DNA from: Ruminococcaceae bacterium UBA3903
GTDB lineage: Bacteria > Bacillota > Clostridia > Oscillospirales > Acutalibacteraceae
Direction: 5' to 3'
Assembly: GCA_002391625.1 (NCBI GenBank)
Contig: DGFJ01000027.1
Location: 1 to 55,413 of the forward strand
Length of the DNA: 55,413 nucleotides
In this document: one piece after another, positions 42,688-50,927 of the stretch
Layout: every line of letters begins with the position of its first letter
Numbering within the stretch: position 1 is the first letter of the stretch
Translations under genes and position numbers: made by a program
Notes under the pieces: generated by a model
What the model saw: only the letters and a program-made list of their open reading frames with translations
Databases searched by the model: none
What the model was told of the DNA's origin: nothing

Positions 42688-43968
42688 ATGGACGAAAAAA
42701 ACTTTAACACAGATGTTGCCATAATAGGTGGTGGTGCTTGCGGATTAATGTGTGGAGTATCACTAATCAAAAATGGTTTTAACGGCAGCTGTGTCATAAT
42801 AGAGAGCAACCCTCGTGTGGGAAAAAAGCTATTAGCTACAGGAAACGGCAGATGCAACCTGTCAAACGAAAACTTAAGTAATAAATTTTATTATGGCAGC
42901 GGTAGAGACAGTGCCTGTCAGCTGTTCAACAAATACAACAGTGAATATATAAAAGAATATTTTGAGAAAATGGGACTTATGACAGTGTCAGACCATGAGG
43001 GCAGAATATACCCCTATAGTAACAGCGGCAGCTCTGTGTTGGATATTATGCGTTTACACCTAGACCACAGGGTAACAGAATACTGTAGCTGTAGCGTAAC
43101 CAAAATAATACCCAATAAAAATGGGTACAAGCTCATATGTAACGATAGCATTACATTTAATGCTAAAAAAATTGTAATCGCCTGCGGAGGAAAAGCATCA
43201 CCAAAGCTAAGCGGTGACGGCATGGGATATCAGCTGGCAAAGCAGCTGGGGTATAGCCTGCGTTCCCTAATGCCCTCGTTAGCACCCGTTAAGGTTAACA
43301 GCCATGTATTGCGTTCCATTAAGGGCTTACGGGTACAGGGCAGTGTAGCCCTAACAGCAGACGGCAAAAGGGTTAAAAGCGAACAGGGCGAAATACAATT
43401 TGGTGACGGTATCTTATCTGGTATTTGTGTATTTCAGCTTTCACGCCTTGTTAACGAATTTTTCACCAGCCACACAATTAATGGCAGTAAAAGGAATAGG
43501 ATTGGGATAACAATAGATTTGTTTCCCGCAATGGATTACAGCCACGTGTACAGTATGGTATCAGCACGAAAAAATGCATTGTCACAGCATACAGCAGACA
43601 AGCTTTTTACAGGTGTACTGCAAAACAGAATAGCAATGGCCGTGTTAAAGGAAAGTGGGATTTCTGACCTGCAAATCCCAATATACAGCTTGAACGACAG
43701 GTCTATAAAGGCTATTGCAGACACCCTAAAGCAATGGAGCTTTACCCCAAGGTGTGTATCAGATTTTAATACGGCACAGGTAACGGCTGGAGGGGTAGAT
43801 GCAAAGGATATTAATTTTAACACTATGGAGGCTGTTAATCATCAGGGCTTATACTTTGGTGGTGAGGTAGTAGACGTAGATGGCCTGTGTGGCGGATATA
43901 ACCTGCACTGGGCATGGATCAGCGGTGTTACAATTGCCAAGGCTATAACAAACAAAAATAAGCTGTAA
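42688..43968 (+). CDS. FAD-dependent oxidoreductase, BaiN/HI0933 family
   Basis: 426 aa. The FAD Rossmann motif is VAIIGGGACGLMCGVSLI (9-26), followed by RVGKKLLATGNGRCNLSN, the hallmark of the HI0933/BaiN group (also called aminoacetone-oxidase-family). Late motifs are TAGGVDAKDIN and GEVVDVDGLCGGYNLHWAW. Members have been linked to bile acid 7-dehydroxylation in gut bacteria and to reductive reactions on other compounds; this one's substrate cannot be told. Starts behind GAGG. The next FAD oxidoreductase begins 20 bases later. Confidence 0.93.
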   Translation: MDEKNFNTDVAIIGGGACGLMCGVSLIKNGFNGSCVIIESNPRVGKKLLATGNGRCNLSNENLSNKFYYGSGRDSACQLFNKYNSEYIKEYFEKMGLMTVSDHEGRIYPYSNSGSSVLDIMRLHLDHRVTEYCSCSVTKIIPNKNGYKLICNDSITFNAKKIVIACGGKASPKLSGDGMGYQLAKQLGYSLRSLMPSLAPVKVNSHVLRSIKGLRVQGSVALTADGKRVKSEQGEIQFGDGILSGICVFQLSRLVNEFFTSHTINGSKRNRIGITIDLFPAMDYSHVYSMVSARKNALSQHTADKLFTGVLQNRIAMAVLKESGISDLQIPIYSLNDRSIKAIADTLKQWSFTPRCVSDFNTAQVTAGGVDAKDINFNTMEAVNHQGLYFGGEVVDVDGLCGGYNLHWAWISGVTIAKAITNKNKL

Positions 43969-43988
43969 AAGGAAACGAGGATTTTAGT

Positions 43989-45578
43989 ATGATTAGAATA
44001 TCGGGCTTAAAGCTACCTGTAGATTATAATGACAGCACAATAATAAAAATGGCATCCAAAGAATTGAACATACCACCCAAGGCAATCACAAGTGCAGAGC
44101 TTTTTAAACGCTCTGTGGATGCCCGCCACAAAAACGATGTACACTTTATAGCAGTTGTTGATGTAGAGTCCAGCTTAGAGGAAAACAGTATAATGGCTAA
44201 ATGTAAAAGCAACAGGGTTACCACCGCTGTGCCATATGAATACAATGCCCCACAGGCACAGAAGCTTAGCACCTCCCCTATCATAGTTGGTGCTGGTCCC
44301 GCTGGGCTATTCGCTGGCTTAATACTGGCACAGGCTGGAGCAAGCCCTATAATAATTGAGCGTGGTAAAAACGTAGATGACCGCAGTCAAGACGTAAAAA
44401 GCTTTTGGAACACAGGCAAGCTAAACACAAGCTCCAACGTGCAGTTTGGCGAGGGCGGTGCGGGAACTTTTTCTGATGGTAAGCTAAATACAGGTACAAA
44501 GGATAAAAGAGCCAGAAAGGTACTAACCGAGTTTGTCCATCATGGAGCGCCACGGGAGATTTTATACAATTCTAAACCCCACATTGGCACAGACAAGCTG
44601 CCAAATACCGTTAAGAATATTCGTAATGAAATAATAGCCTTAGGCGGCACAGTAATGTTTGAAACCACATTAACCGGCTTACATATAAAGGATAACAAAA
44701 TAACTGGCATACAAATACAGCATAATGGTTCATCTAGCAAAATTGAAAGTAATAACGTAATACTGGCAATTGGACACAGTGCCAGAGATACCTTTGAGAT
44801 AATTAATAATGCCGGAATAATAATGGAGCAAAAAGCCTTTTCTGTTGGTGTACGCATAGAGCATTTACAAAGTAATATTGACCGTATCCAATACGGAGCT
44901 TTTGCACAAAAGGGCAAGCTGGGTTCAGCTGACTACAAGCTGGCAATACACCTAAACAACGGCAGAGGTGTATATACCTTCTGTATGTGTCCAGGAGGCA
45001 CCGTAGTAGCCGCTGCCAGCGAAGAAAATATGCTGGTTACCAACGGAATGAGCGAGTTCAGCCGTAACAAAGCAAACGCAAACAGTGCTTTGTTGGTGGG
45101 TGTCAGCCCACAGGATTTTGCCAGTGATGACGTTTTAGCAGGCGTAGCATTACAACGCAGCCTAGAGAAAAAGGCCTTTGAAGCTGGTGGCGGTGGCTAC
45201 AAGGCACCTATACAGCGTGTTGGTGACTTTCTAAACAACGTAAAAACCAACCGACTTGGCAGCGTAACACCTAGCTATACCTCCGGATACACCTATAGCA
45301 ACCTGCATGATTGTTTACCACAATACATAAGCCAATCTTTATCAATGGGCATTATGCAGATGAATAACAGATTGCGTGGGTTTGCAAATTATGACGCCAT
45401 AATGACAGGCGTGGAAACACGCAGCTCCTCCCCTATACGCATACTGAGAAATGATAATTTACAATCGGTAAACACACAGGGCTTATATCCATGTGGCGAG
45501 GGTGCAGGATACGCAGGTGGAATAATATCTGCCGCTGTTGACGGCATAAAATGTGCAGAAATGGTGCTGACAAGATAG
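43989..45578 (+). CDS. FAD-dependent oxidoreductase, COG2509 family
   Basis: 529 aa. A small N-terminal domain (1-90; MIRISGLKLPVDYNDSTI) resembles those ahead of the FAD domain in COG2509 proteins. FAD motif IVGAGPAGLFAGLILAQAG, then IIERGKNVDDRSQDV, NVQFGEGGAGTFSDGKLNT, and C-terminal LYPCGEGAGYAGGIISAAVD. Predicted flavin dehydrogenase of unknown substrate. AAACGAGG precedes the ATG, and it is probably in an operon with the previous gene; both follow the BaiN-type pairing seen in other Firmicutes. Confidence 0.92.
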   Translation: MIRISGLKLPVDYNDSTIIKMASKELNIPPKAITSAELFKRSVDARHKNDVHFIAVVDVESSLEENSIMAKCKSNRVTTAVPYEYNAPQAQKLSTSPIIVGAGPAGLFAGLILAQAGASPIIIERGKNVDDRSQDVKSFWNTGKLNTSSNVQFGEGGAGTFSDGKLNTGTKDKRARKVLTEFVHHGAPREILYNSKPHIGTDKLPNTVKNIRNEIIALGGTVMFETTLTGLHIKDNKITGIQIQHNGSSSKIESNNVILAIGHSARDTFEIINNAGIIMEQKAFSVGVRIEHLQSNIDRIQYGAFAQKGKLGSADYKLAIHLNNGRGVYTFCMCPGGTVVAAASEENMLVTNGMSEFSRNKANANSALLVGVSPQDFASDDVLAGVALQRSLEKKAFEAGGGGYKAPIQRVGDFLNNVKTNRLGSVTPSYTSGYTYSNLHDCLPQYISQSLSMGIMQMNNRLRGFANYDAIMTGVETRSSSPIRILRNDNLQSVNTQGLYPCGEGAGYAGGIISAAVDGIKCAEMVLTR

Positions 45579-45749
45579 CCATTGTACAAACCCAATTGTA
45601 AATATTACTCTTGGTCACCATTAACCTAATAATTAACAGGTTATCACCTAATAGAGCTTATAATAATTTTTATATAAATCATATTCGACTTGCAAATTAG
45701 CAATATTTAATATATAATGAAAATGCAAGCTATCGTATTTAGTAATTAC

Positions 45750-45785
45750 AAAAAATAATGGAGCATACATTTCTGCATACTCCAT
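45750..45785 (-). terminator. Terminator of the 13-codon peptide gene
   Basis: On the minus strand ATGGAGTATGCA, tetraloop GAAA, TGTATGCTCCAT, then TATTTTTTG. The 12-bp stem includes two G-U pairs (45758-45785). On the plus strand those become A-C mismatches, so the hairpin is built to work leftward. It lies 23 bases after the peptide stop codon. Confidence 0.85.
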
Positions 45786-45808
45786 ATTTTCTGTCTTATA
45801 TTTTTTGA

Positions 45809-45850
45809 TTAACAAAAGAAACCCCAAATCCATTTTATAAATGAATTCAT
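45809..45850 (-). CDS. Candidate 13-residue peptide gene, MNSFIKWIWGFFC
   Basis: An ATG at 45850 is preceded by AAAGGGGTGAG (about 8 bases away) and followed by 13 codons, a TAA stop, and then a well-formed leftward terminator. The product has two Trp, three Phe, one Lys and a C-terminal Cys: small, hydrophobic, weakly basic. It is divergent from a LytTR response regulator and GHKL kinase, the kind of two-component pair that in other Firmicutes senses short peptides. A role as a signal peptide or as its precursor is inferred. No AgrB-type processing gene is in the window. An overlapping 61-codon frame (45648-45833) has no ribosome site and is rejected. Confidence 0.5.
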   Translation of the reverse strand: MNSFIKWIWGFFC

Positions 45851-45971
45851 AGTTCTCACCCCTTTATGTTTTTTGTTAATCAATAGATAAATCAAAATAA
45901 GGGTGAGTTCTATAAAATCAATTCAAACGACCTGTTTTGAAGGACGAAAAACATAATTTGGTAGGTGCAAT

Positions 45972-46688
45972 ATGCGTATTGCTATTTGTGACGATGAGCG
46001 TTTTTTTAGAGAAAAGCTGTTGTCTTTATTAGTAAAATATCAAAAGGAAAAACAGCTTACAGATATTGTCTGCGACCAATTTTCAAGTGGAGAAGAACTA
46101 ATAACTGAGCTTGAAAAAGCCACTTACACATTTCCATATGATATTGTTTTTATGGATTATGAGCTGACCACCTCAGATGGTCTAACAATATGTCATAAAA
46201 TACGTGATACCAATAAAAATATAACCATCATTTTTATTACCAGCTACCCTGAAATTGTATTAGAATCCTTTGAGGTTGGCACATATCGTTTTTTTCCAAA
46301 ACCCCTAAACGAGGCTGGACTTTTCAAAGCACTGGATACATATAGGAAGGAACAGCCTGCCAATAAAATACAAATTAGGGAAAGGTGCATTACCTATTAT
46401 TTAAATCCCTGGGATATTATCTACGTTGAAAGCTTTAGAAACAGCTGTAATGTTGTGCTGTCAAATAGGATATACACCTGCAATACAGCGCTATCAGCTT
46501 TTATAAAGCTATTACCTGAGGATATTTTCTGTAGGGTTCATAAATCATATATTGTGAATTTTTCACACATTTTGTGCAAGGGAAAAAATACTTTAACCAT
46601 GAGTGACCATAGTAAAATAAATATTGGCAGAGCATATTCTGACTTATTCAGCAATAGACACATTACATATATTAAACATTACCGCTAG
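45972..46688 (+). CDS. LytTR-family response regulator
   Basis: 238 aa. Receiver domain 1-125 with Asp7/Asp8, phospho-acceptor Asp62 (IVFMDYEL) and Lys near FFPKPLNEAG. The C-terminal LytTR DNA-binding domain is about 134-238 (WDIIYVESFRNSCNVVLSN, IFCRVHKSYIVNF). Such regulators bind direct repeats and usually act on peptide, quorum or bacteriocin genes. GGTAGGTG lies 5 bases before the ATG. The sensor kinase starts 11 bases downstream. The peptide gene is divergent, 120 bases away. Confidence 0.93.
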   Translation: MRIAICDDERFFREKLLSLLVKYQKEKQLTDIVCDQFSSGEELITELEKATYTFPYDIVFMDYELTTSDGLTICHKIRDTNKNITIIFITSYPEIVLESFEVGTYRFFPKPLNEAGLFKALDTYRKEQPANKIQIRERCITYYLNPWDIIYVESFRNSCNVVLSNRIYTCNTALSAFIKLLPEDIFCRVHKSYIVNFSHILCKGKNTLTMSDHSKINIGRAYSDLFSNRHITYIKHYR

Positions 46689-46699
46689 GAGTTTTTTCC

Positions 46700-47989
46700 A
46701 TGGATACATTAGCATTTATAGCAACCATTTTAACAATTTTCTCAGCATATATAGGAGGCTATATAATTTCCTCCGCAACATACAGCACCCCTCAATGCAG
46801 CAGGCTTCCGCTGTTTATTATGTGCGGAATATTTATTGTTCTGGAAATAACATCATATATATTGTCATACCAAATGGTATTAATTGCATTACTTATTTTT
46901 CATATGTTTCTTGTCCCACTTTTTTATAAAAGAAACAGCAGAAAAGCCATAGCTTGTATAACGTATTATTATCTAATTATTCTTACAATATTTCAAAGTA
47001 TAATACAAAAAATAGGTCAATTTTTTCTAAACGACACTCTTATAGGTTTTATTGATTTAGTTTCTATAGTTGTCTTTTGGGGGATAATTATATTATTGCG
47101 AAATCATAACATATTTTCTAAATTATACGGTTACATAGTTTATATTTCTAAATCTGTTCGTTTTATGTTTTCTGCTGCATTGACTTTGCTCTGTTTAATG
47201 TCAGTGGGAATAACAGCCAACGAGCTTTCCGTCAAACCGCTTTTTAATTTGCAGTTACAGGTAATAATGACCGCCACCATAATTGTTATGGTGCTTATTT
47301 GTCTTTTTCTGGTCTTTAAGAGTATTTCTGAAACTGTATATAAAAATGATTTTGAGAGCATTAACAAGCAGCTTCAAATACAGACCGAATATTACGCACA
47401 GCAAAATAAACACAATGCTGAAATCCAGCGATACAGACATGACCTCCACAATCATAACCTATGTATTACTGCACTGGCTCAAAACGGGGATACTAAGGGC
47501 ATACTTGAATATTTAGGCACTGAGCATTTATTGACCACTGTTCCAAGCTATAAATTTAATACCGGCAATGAAATTGTTAATGCCCTGCTAACAGATAAGC
47601 AAGCAACGGCGTTACAGTATAACACCTGCATCTCATTTAACGGCACGCTAAAGTATGCTTTCCTACAGCCTATTGAATTATGTACAATTTTCGGAAATTT
47701 AATAGATAATGCTATTGATTCTGTAAAAAAAGATAAAGGCTCTTTATCTAAAAAAATAACTATTGATGTATCTAACCTAGTTAGCACAATATTAATAACG
47801 GTGAAAAACCCCATATTTGATGAATGTACAATTATTAATAATCATATTATAACCAGTAAAAAAGATACCTATTGTCATGGATTTGGTATCAACAACATTA
47901 ATGAAATATCAAAAAAATACAACGGTAAATTATCGCTGAAAAAAGATAAAAATATATTTGTTGCCCATGTCCTTCTATACATTAGTTAA
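46700..47989 (+). CDS. GHKL sensor histidine kinase, AgrC/ComD-like
   Basis: 429 aa. About six membrane segments cover residues 1-205, followed by a linker helix and the H-box RYRHDLHNHNL with His247, then an N-box FGNLIDNAIDS (about 332-341) and a G-box region HGFGINNINE. The HPK10-type arrangement is that of peptide-sensing kinases such as AgrC, ComD and PlnB. It lacks a long external loop, fitting a membrane-embedded peptide site. ATG 46700 is used; the gene ends at a strong terminator. Confidence 0.92.
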   Translation: MDTLAFIATILTIFSAYIGGYIISSATYSTPQCSRLPLFIMCGIFIVLEITSYILSYQMVLIALLIFHMFLVPLFYKRNSRKAIACITYYYLIILTIFQSIIQKIGQFFLNDTLIGFIDLVSIVVFWGIIILLRNHNIFSKLYGYIVYISKSVRFMFSAALTLLCLMSVGITANELSVKPLFNLQLQVIMTATIIVMVLICLFLVFKSISETVYKNDFESINKQLQIQTEYYAQQNKHNAEIQRYRHDLHNHNLCITALAQNGDTKGILEYLGTEHLLTTVPSYKFNTGNEIVNALLTDKQATALQYNTCISFNGTLKYAFLQPIELCTIFGNLIDNAIDSVKKDKGSLSKKITIDVSNLVSTILITVKNPIFDECTIINNHIITSKKDTYCHGFGINNINEISKKYNGKLSLKKDKNIFVAHVLLYIS

Positions 47990-47998
47990 AAATACATT

Positions 47999-48034
47999 AT
48001 CGCCACTTTACAAACGCAAAGTGGCGATTTTATT
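47999..48034 (+). terminator. Terminator after the kinase gene
   Basis: ATCGCCACTTT (47999-48009), 8-base loop, AAAGTGGCGAT (48018-48028), TTTTATTT. Confidence 0.9.
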
Positions 48035-48302
48035 TGCAGTCTATAGGTTTTGCATATCTATTACCATGAACATATTTCACTTAATACAACTGGGGTGGTA
48101 ACCTTCCGCAAAGCATAATCGCAATAGCCGACCCTTCTGATAAAAGCTTTAAAATCATCAGAGTATGGAAAAACACATACTGCTAATTATCTTATTATAT
48201 TTTCGACATATCTAATATTTTATAATCAAATATTAGATTTTGACTTTAATGCTCACATTATTTGCTATTTATACATTTACATAACAAATATTGTTATTAT
48301 TT
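48035..48302. other. Intergenic region with a perfect inverted repeat
   Basis: No gene seen. The stretch at about 48090-48185 reads YNWGGNLPQSIIAIADPSDK in one frame and ends RVWKNTYC with no start, so it may be a decayed coding fragment. TCTAATATTT (48211-48220) and AAATATTAGA (48228-48237) form a perfect 10-bp stem of unknown use. Confidence 0.4.
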
Positions 48303-48785
48303 TTATTCAGCTTTTAACTCCTTTTTACCACTCTTTTCTCCTTCACAACCACATTTATCAAATGCTGGATTAAAGTCATAGAAATTTTTATCGTCAAGCT
48401 TATCTGTTATTATCCGCAGACCCTCTCCAAACCGTTGATAATGTACAACCTCTCTAGCACGCAAAAAGCGTATTGCGTCTGTAACATCAGGGTCCTCACA
48501 GAACCTAAGAATATTATCGTAGGTGGTTCTGGCTTTTTGTTCTGCTGCCAAATTTTCGTGTATATCTGTTATTGGATCACCCTTGCTTTGCAAATACGCT
48601 GCTGTAAATGGGTCTCCTGCCGCTGAACTAGGATATATACCTGTTGTATGGTCAACAAAGTATTTATCATATCCTGACTTTTCTATCTCATCAATTGTTA
48701 AGTTTCTGGTTAGCTGATACACAATGGCACCAACCATTTCCAGATGAGCTAGTTCTTCTGTACCTACAAGAGCCTCAGAAATGTT
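48303..48785 (-). pseudogene. cotJC: CotJC/manganese-catalase-like spore coat protein, 5' end lost
   Basis: The minus strand encodes the C-terminal three quarters of a CotJC protein: GTEELAHLEMVGAIVYQL, TRNLTIDEIEKSG, YFVDHTTGIYPSSAAGDPF, AAEQKARTTYDNILRFCEDP and REVVHYQRFGEGLRI, ending with a Cys-rich basic tail. Family members carry about 75 further residues at the N-terminus with the first metal ligands. Here the match ends near 48785, and a TAA follows in frame at about 48798. The ATG at 48737 is only the internal Met of HLEMVGA. So the gene is broken, and the break coincides with the change to accessory DNA. Confidence 0.82.
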
Positions 48786-48996
48786 CCAAATTAAGATTTA
48801 TGGGGACAAGCATAATTCTATCGGTATGTTGATACATAGTTTTTCAACCTATGATAAGGTGAAAAGATGGAAAGAAAATGCAAATAGTAAAAGCGCTCAA
48901 AAGCCTTATATTACTGAGGTTAGCGACATTTTAAAGAATATTAACGTATACGCCGTAGCATCCACTAAATATCAATTTTCTGAATGGATTTTATAA
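48781..48996 (+). pseudogene. 3' fragment of an unidentified gene
   Basis: A 71-codon frame starts right at the break in cotJC (MFQIKIYGDKHNSIGMLIHS) and runs to 48996 with plausible protein composition (KVKRWKENANSKSAQKPYIT, VYAVASTKYQFSEWIL). The ATG has no ribosome site and lies within CotJC-coding DNA, so this is best read as the tail of another gene whose front was lost at the junction. No family recognised. Confidence 0.35.
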
Positions 48997-49143
48997 TTTT
49001 ATAGATTTACAATATGTGTAAAAACCGGTGTTCTAAACCGTACAATGAAGTTAAACTTATGTGCGTTTTAGTAAAATTGCAATTTGAATTTTTAGATGTA
49101 TAATGGTAATAAAAAGCGCTTTTTAATATTACAGGAGGTTAAT
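48997..49143 (+). promoter_or_regulatory. Promoter region of the AbiEi-like gene
   Basis: TTGCAA (49077-49082), 16-base spacer, TATAAT (49099-49104), 40 bases before the ATG, which has AGGAGG 5 bases upstream. Confidence 0.7.
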
Positions 49144-49743
49144 ATGCATTCCATAAATGAAATTGAAAAGATATTTGATAATCATAATGAAATAATGAGT
49201 ACAGCAGAGTTAAAGGATAATAAAATTTTTTACAAAGAAATTCAAATGCTTCTGGAGAACGGCACAATCGAAAAAGTAAAGCGTGGTTATTATTATTTGG
49301 TAAATCAATATAACAAAAGTACCCTAGGAATAATATATTATCTTTTTCCACATTCAATTATTTGTATGAATTCAGCTCTGCATTATTATGGGTATATAGA
49401 AAATAAACCTTTAGAATGGTATTTAACTTTTGATAAGAATATCTCAAGACGACTTCTGAAAATTGATTATCCACAAATAAAAACATATCAAATTGACACT
49501 GAATTATTGTCAGTCGGAGTAACAACTGTAATGATAGACCACTACCCCGTTCAAATTTATGATAAAGAGCGAACAATTTGTGATGTATTAAGAAACATGA
49601 ATAGAATGGATAAAAAAGTTTTTACTACGGCAATTCGTAATTATGTCAATGACCCGAAGAAAAACATTTCGAAATTAATGGAATATGCCAAATGCCTTAA
49701 AGTAACGCATCGTGTTAAGAATATAATTGAAGTTTGGATATAA
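49144..49743 (+). CDS. AbiEi-like antitoxin-family protein, without AbiEii partner
   Basis: 199 aa from ATG 49144. An N-terminal winged-helix part (INEIEKIFDNHNEIMSTAEL, then YYYLVNQYNKSTLGI after a KVKRGYY turn) is followed by an AbiEi-type C-terminal domain: SIICMNSALHYYGY, EWYLTFDKNISRRL, and YDKERTICDVLRN. In type IV systems AbiEi represses the operon and blocks the nucleotidyltransferase toxin AbiEii. No AbiEii-type gene follows; the next gene starts 93 bases later with its own promoter. So this copy is an orphan or serves another module in the island. Confidence 0.82.
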   Translation: MHSINEIEKIFDNHNEIMSTAELKDNKIFYKEIQMLLENGTIEKVKRGYYYLVNQYNKSTLGIIYYLFPHSIICMNSALHYYGYIENKPLEWYLTFDKNISRRLLKIDYPQIKTYQIDTELLSVGVTTVMIDHYPVQIYDKERTICDVLRNMNRMDKKVFTTAIRNYVNDPKKNISKLMEYAKCLKVTHRVKNIIEVWI

Positions 49744-49777
49744 CAATAAGAAGGGTAGGTTAATTTAGGTATTTATC

Positions 49778-49806
49778 TTGAAAATCAATATAGCATGTGC
49801 TATACT
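49778..49806 (+). promoter_or_regulatory. Promoter and operator of the HTH-macro-DarT operon
   Basis: TTGAAA (49778-49783), 17-base spacer, TATACT (49801-49806). The dyad TATAGCA-TG-TGCTATA (49789-49804) covers the spacer and the -10. A repressor bound there would block RNA polymerase; the Xre-type protein just downstream is the obvious candidate (inference). Confidence 0.8.
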
Positions 49807-49836
49807 AATAATAAGAATAATAAAGCGGGTGTTAAT

Positions 49837-50049
49837 ATGAACTTTTCTGATGCAATTAAAGATATAAGGAAAGCATTGAATCTTACACAAACTGAACTAG
49901 CTAATGAACTTGAAGTAAGTTTTTCAACGATTAATCGTTGGGAGAATGGCAAAACCATTCCAAATAAAATGACAATAAAAATGATTCATAACTTTTGTGA
50001 GAAAAACAATGTATCGTTCAAATATATTACAATGAATATAACAATATAA
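49837..50049 (+). CDS. Xre-family helix-turn-helix regulator
   Basis: 70 aa, almost entirely an HTH: MNFSDAIKDIRKALNLTQTE, LANELEVSFSTINRWENGKT, then IPNKMTIKMIHNFCEKNN. The recognition helix is VSFSTINRWENG. ATG 49837 follows GCGGGTG, a weak site; earlier in-frame starts lie within or before the -10. It is the first gene of the operon and is followed by the macrodomain gene after 25 bases. Probably an autorepressor acting at the dyad upstream. Confidence 0.88.
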   Translation: MNFSDAIKDIRKALNLTQTELANELEVSFSTINRWENGKTIPNKMTIKMIHNFCEKNNVSFKYITMNITI

Positions 50050-50074
50050 TAAATCATAGCAAGGAGGCGTTAGA

Positions 50075-50926
50075 ATGTTATCTTATCTAAAAGGCGATCT
50101 TTTATCTAGCCCTGCACAAGTGCAGGTAAATACAGTTAATACTGTAGGAGTTATGGGTAAAGGAATTGCATTACAATTTAAAAATAAATATCCTGCTATG
50201 TTTGAGGCTTATCAAAATGTTTGTGAAAAGCATCTTCTTGATGTAGGAAAACTTTATTTATGGAAGTCTACTGAAAAATGGATTTTAATGTTTCCGACAA
50301 AGAAACACTGGAGAAATCCATCTAAGATAGAATATATTGAAAGCGGTCTTAAAAAGTTTGTAGAGAATTATGAGCGGATAGGCATAGAGTCTATTGCTTT
50401 TCCTAAATTAGGTTGCGGAAACGGTAATCTTGACTGGAATGTTGTGCGACCTATTATGGAGAAATATTTAAAACCATTGCCTATTACTATATATATTTAC
50501 GTGGACAACTATGAACTTGAATCCTTAGAGCATGAAGATGCTAAGTTTACATCTTGGATTCATAGCAAGCCTCGTGATATGAGTTTCAATATACTCAAAG
50601 AAGAATTGCAGGAAATCTTAAAAAACAATAATGATATTATTTATTCTGATGGAACAACAAAGCACGTTGAGTGGAATAATGATAAAATTACAATTCAAAA
50701 CGGTCATACAATAGAAATTGAAGAATCTAATTTATGCGATTTTTGGGATTATATTAAAAATGTAGGTGTAATTGATATTAAAAAAATCCCTGAAATGTAC
50801 ATTCAATACTCTGATGTTATGTTGGAAATATTTAAAAAGCTTAAATATTTGCAGCCTATCTTAGTTGCAAGCAATGAGAAAGGTTTGAATGATGGTCTAG
50901 GCTATCAGTACATTGAGGGTAAATGA
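50075..50926 (+). CDS. darG: DarG-like macrodomain protein (antitoxin)
   Basis: 283 aa. The N-terminal macrodomain (1-155) shows the DarG pattern: YLKGDLLSSPAQVQVNTVNT, VGVMGKGIALQFKNKYPAMF, WILMFPTKKHWRNPSKIEYI, and SIAFPKLGCGNGNLDWNVV. DarG removes the ADP-ribose that DarT puts on thymidine in DNA and so prevents self-killing. The C-terminal 125 residues, DMSFNILKEELQEILKNN and on, are weakly similar by eye to the DarT-inhibitory second domain of other DarG proteins; this is uncertain. AAGGAGG precedes the ATG. The DarT-like gene starts one base after its stop codon. Confidence 0.9.
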   Translation: MLSYLKGDLLSSPAQVQVNTVNTVGVMGKGIALQFKNKYPAMFEAYQNVCEKHLLDVGKLYLWKSTEKWILMFPTKKHWRNPSKIEYIESGLKKFVENYERIGIESIAFPKLGCGNGNLDWNVVRPIMEKYLKPLPITIYIYVDNYELESLEHEDAKFTSWIHSKPRDMSFNILKEELQEILKNNNDIIYSDGTTKHVEWNNDKITIQNGHTIEIEESNLCDFWDYIKNVGVIDIKKIPEMYIQYSDVMLEIFKKLKYLQPILVASNEKGLNDGLGYQYIEGK

Positions 50927-50927
50927 T

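Larger units (their letters stand above)
45579..45971. other. Intergenic region between COG2509 gene and lytTR system
   Basis: 393 bases. It carries a short leftward transcription unit (45750-45850), a possible dyad TAACCT/AGGTTA near 45627-45649, and an imperfect inverted repeat at 45843-45910 whose arms share ATAG-nn-CTCACCC with trailing TTA, placed between the peptide gene and the response regulator. Confidence 0.55.

Noticed and set aside
45648..45833. 61-codon minus-strand frame overlapping the peptide gene
   Set aside because: Its ATG has no ribosome site, it runs through the terminator hairpin, and the 13-codon frame just upstream has a strong ribosome site.
46624..46929. 101-codon frame spanning the regulator-kinase junction
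   Set aside because: It lies in another frame across the end of the regulator and the start of the kinase, both of which are clear.
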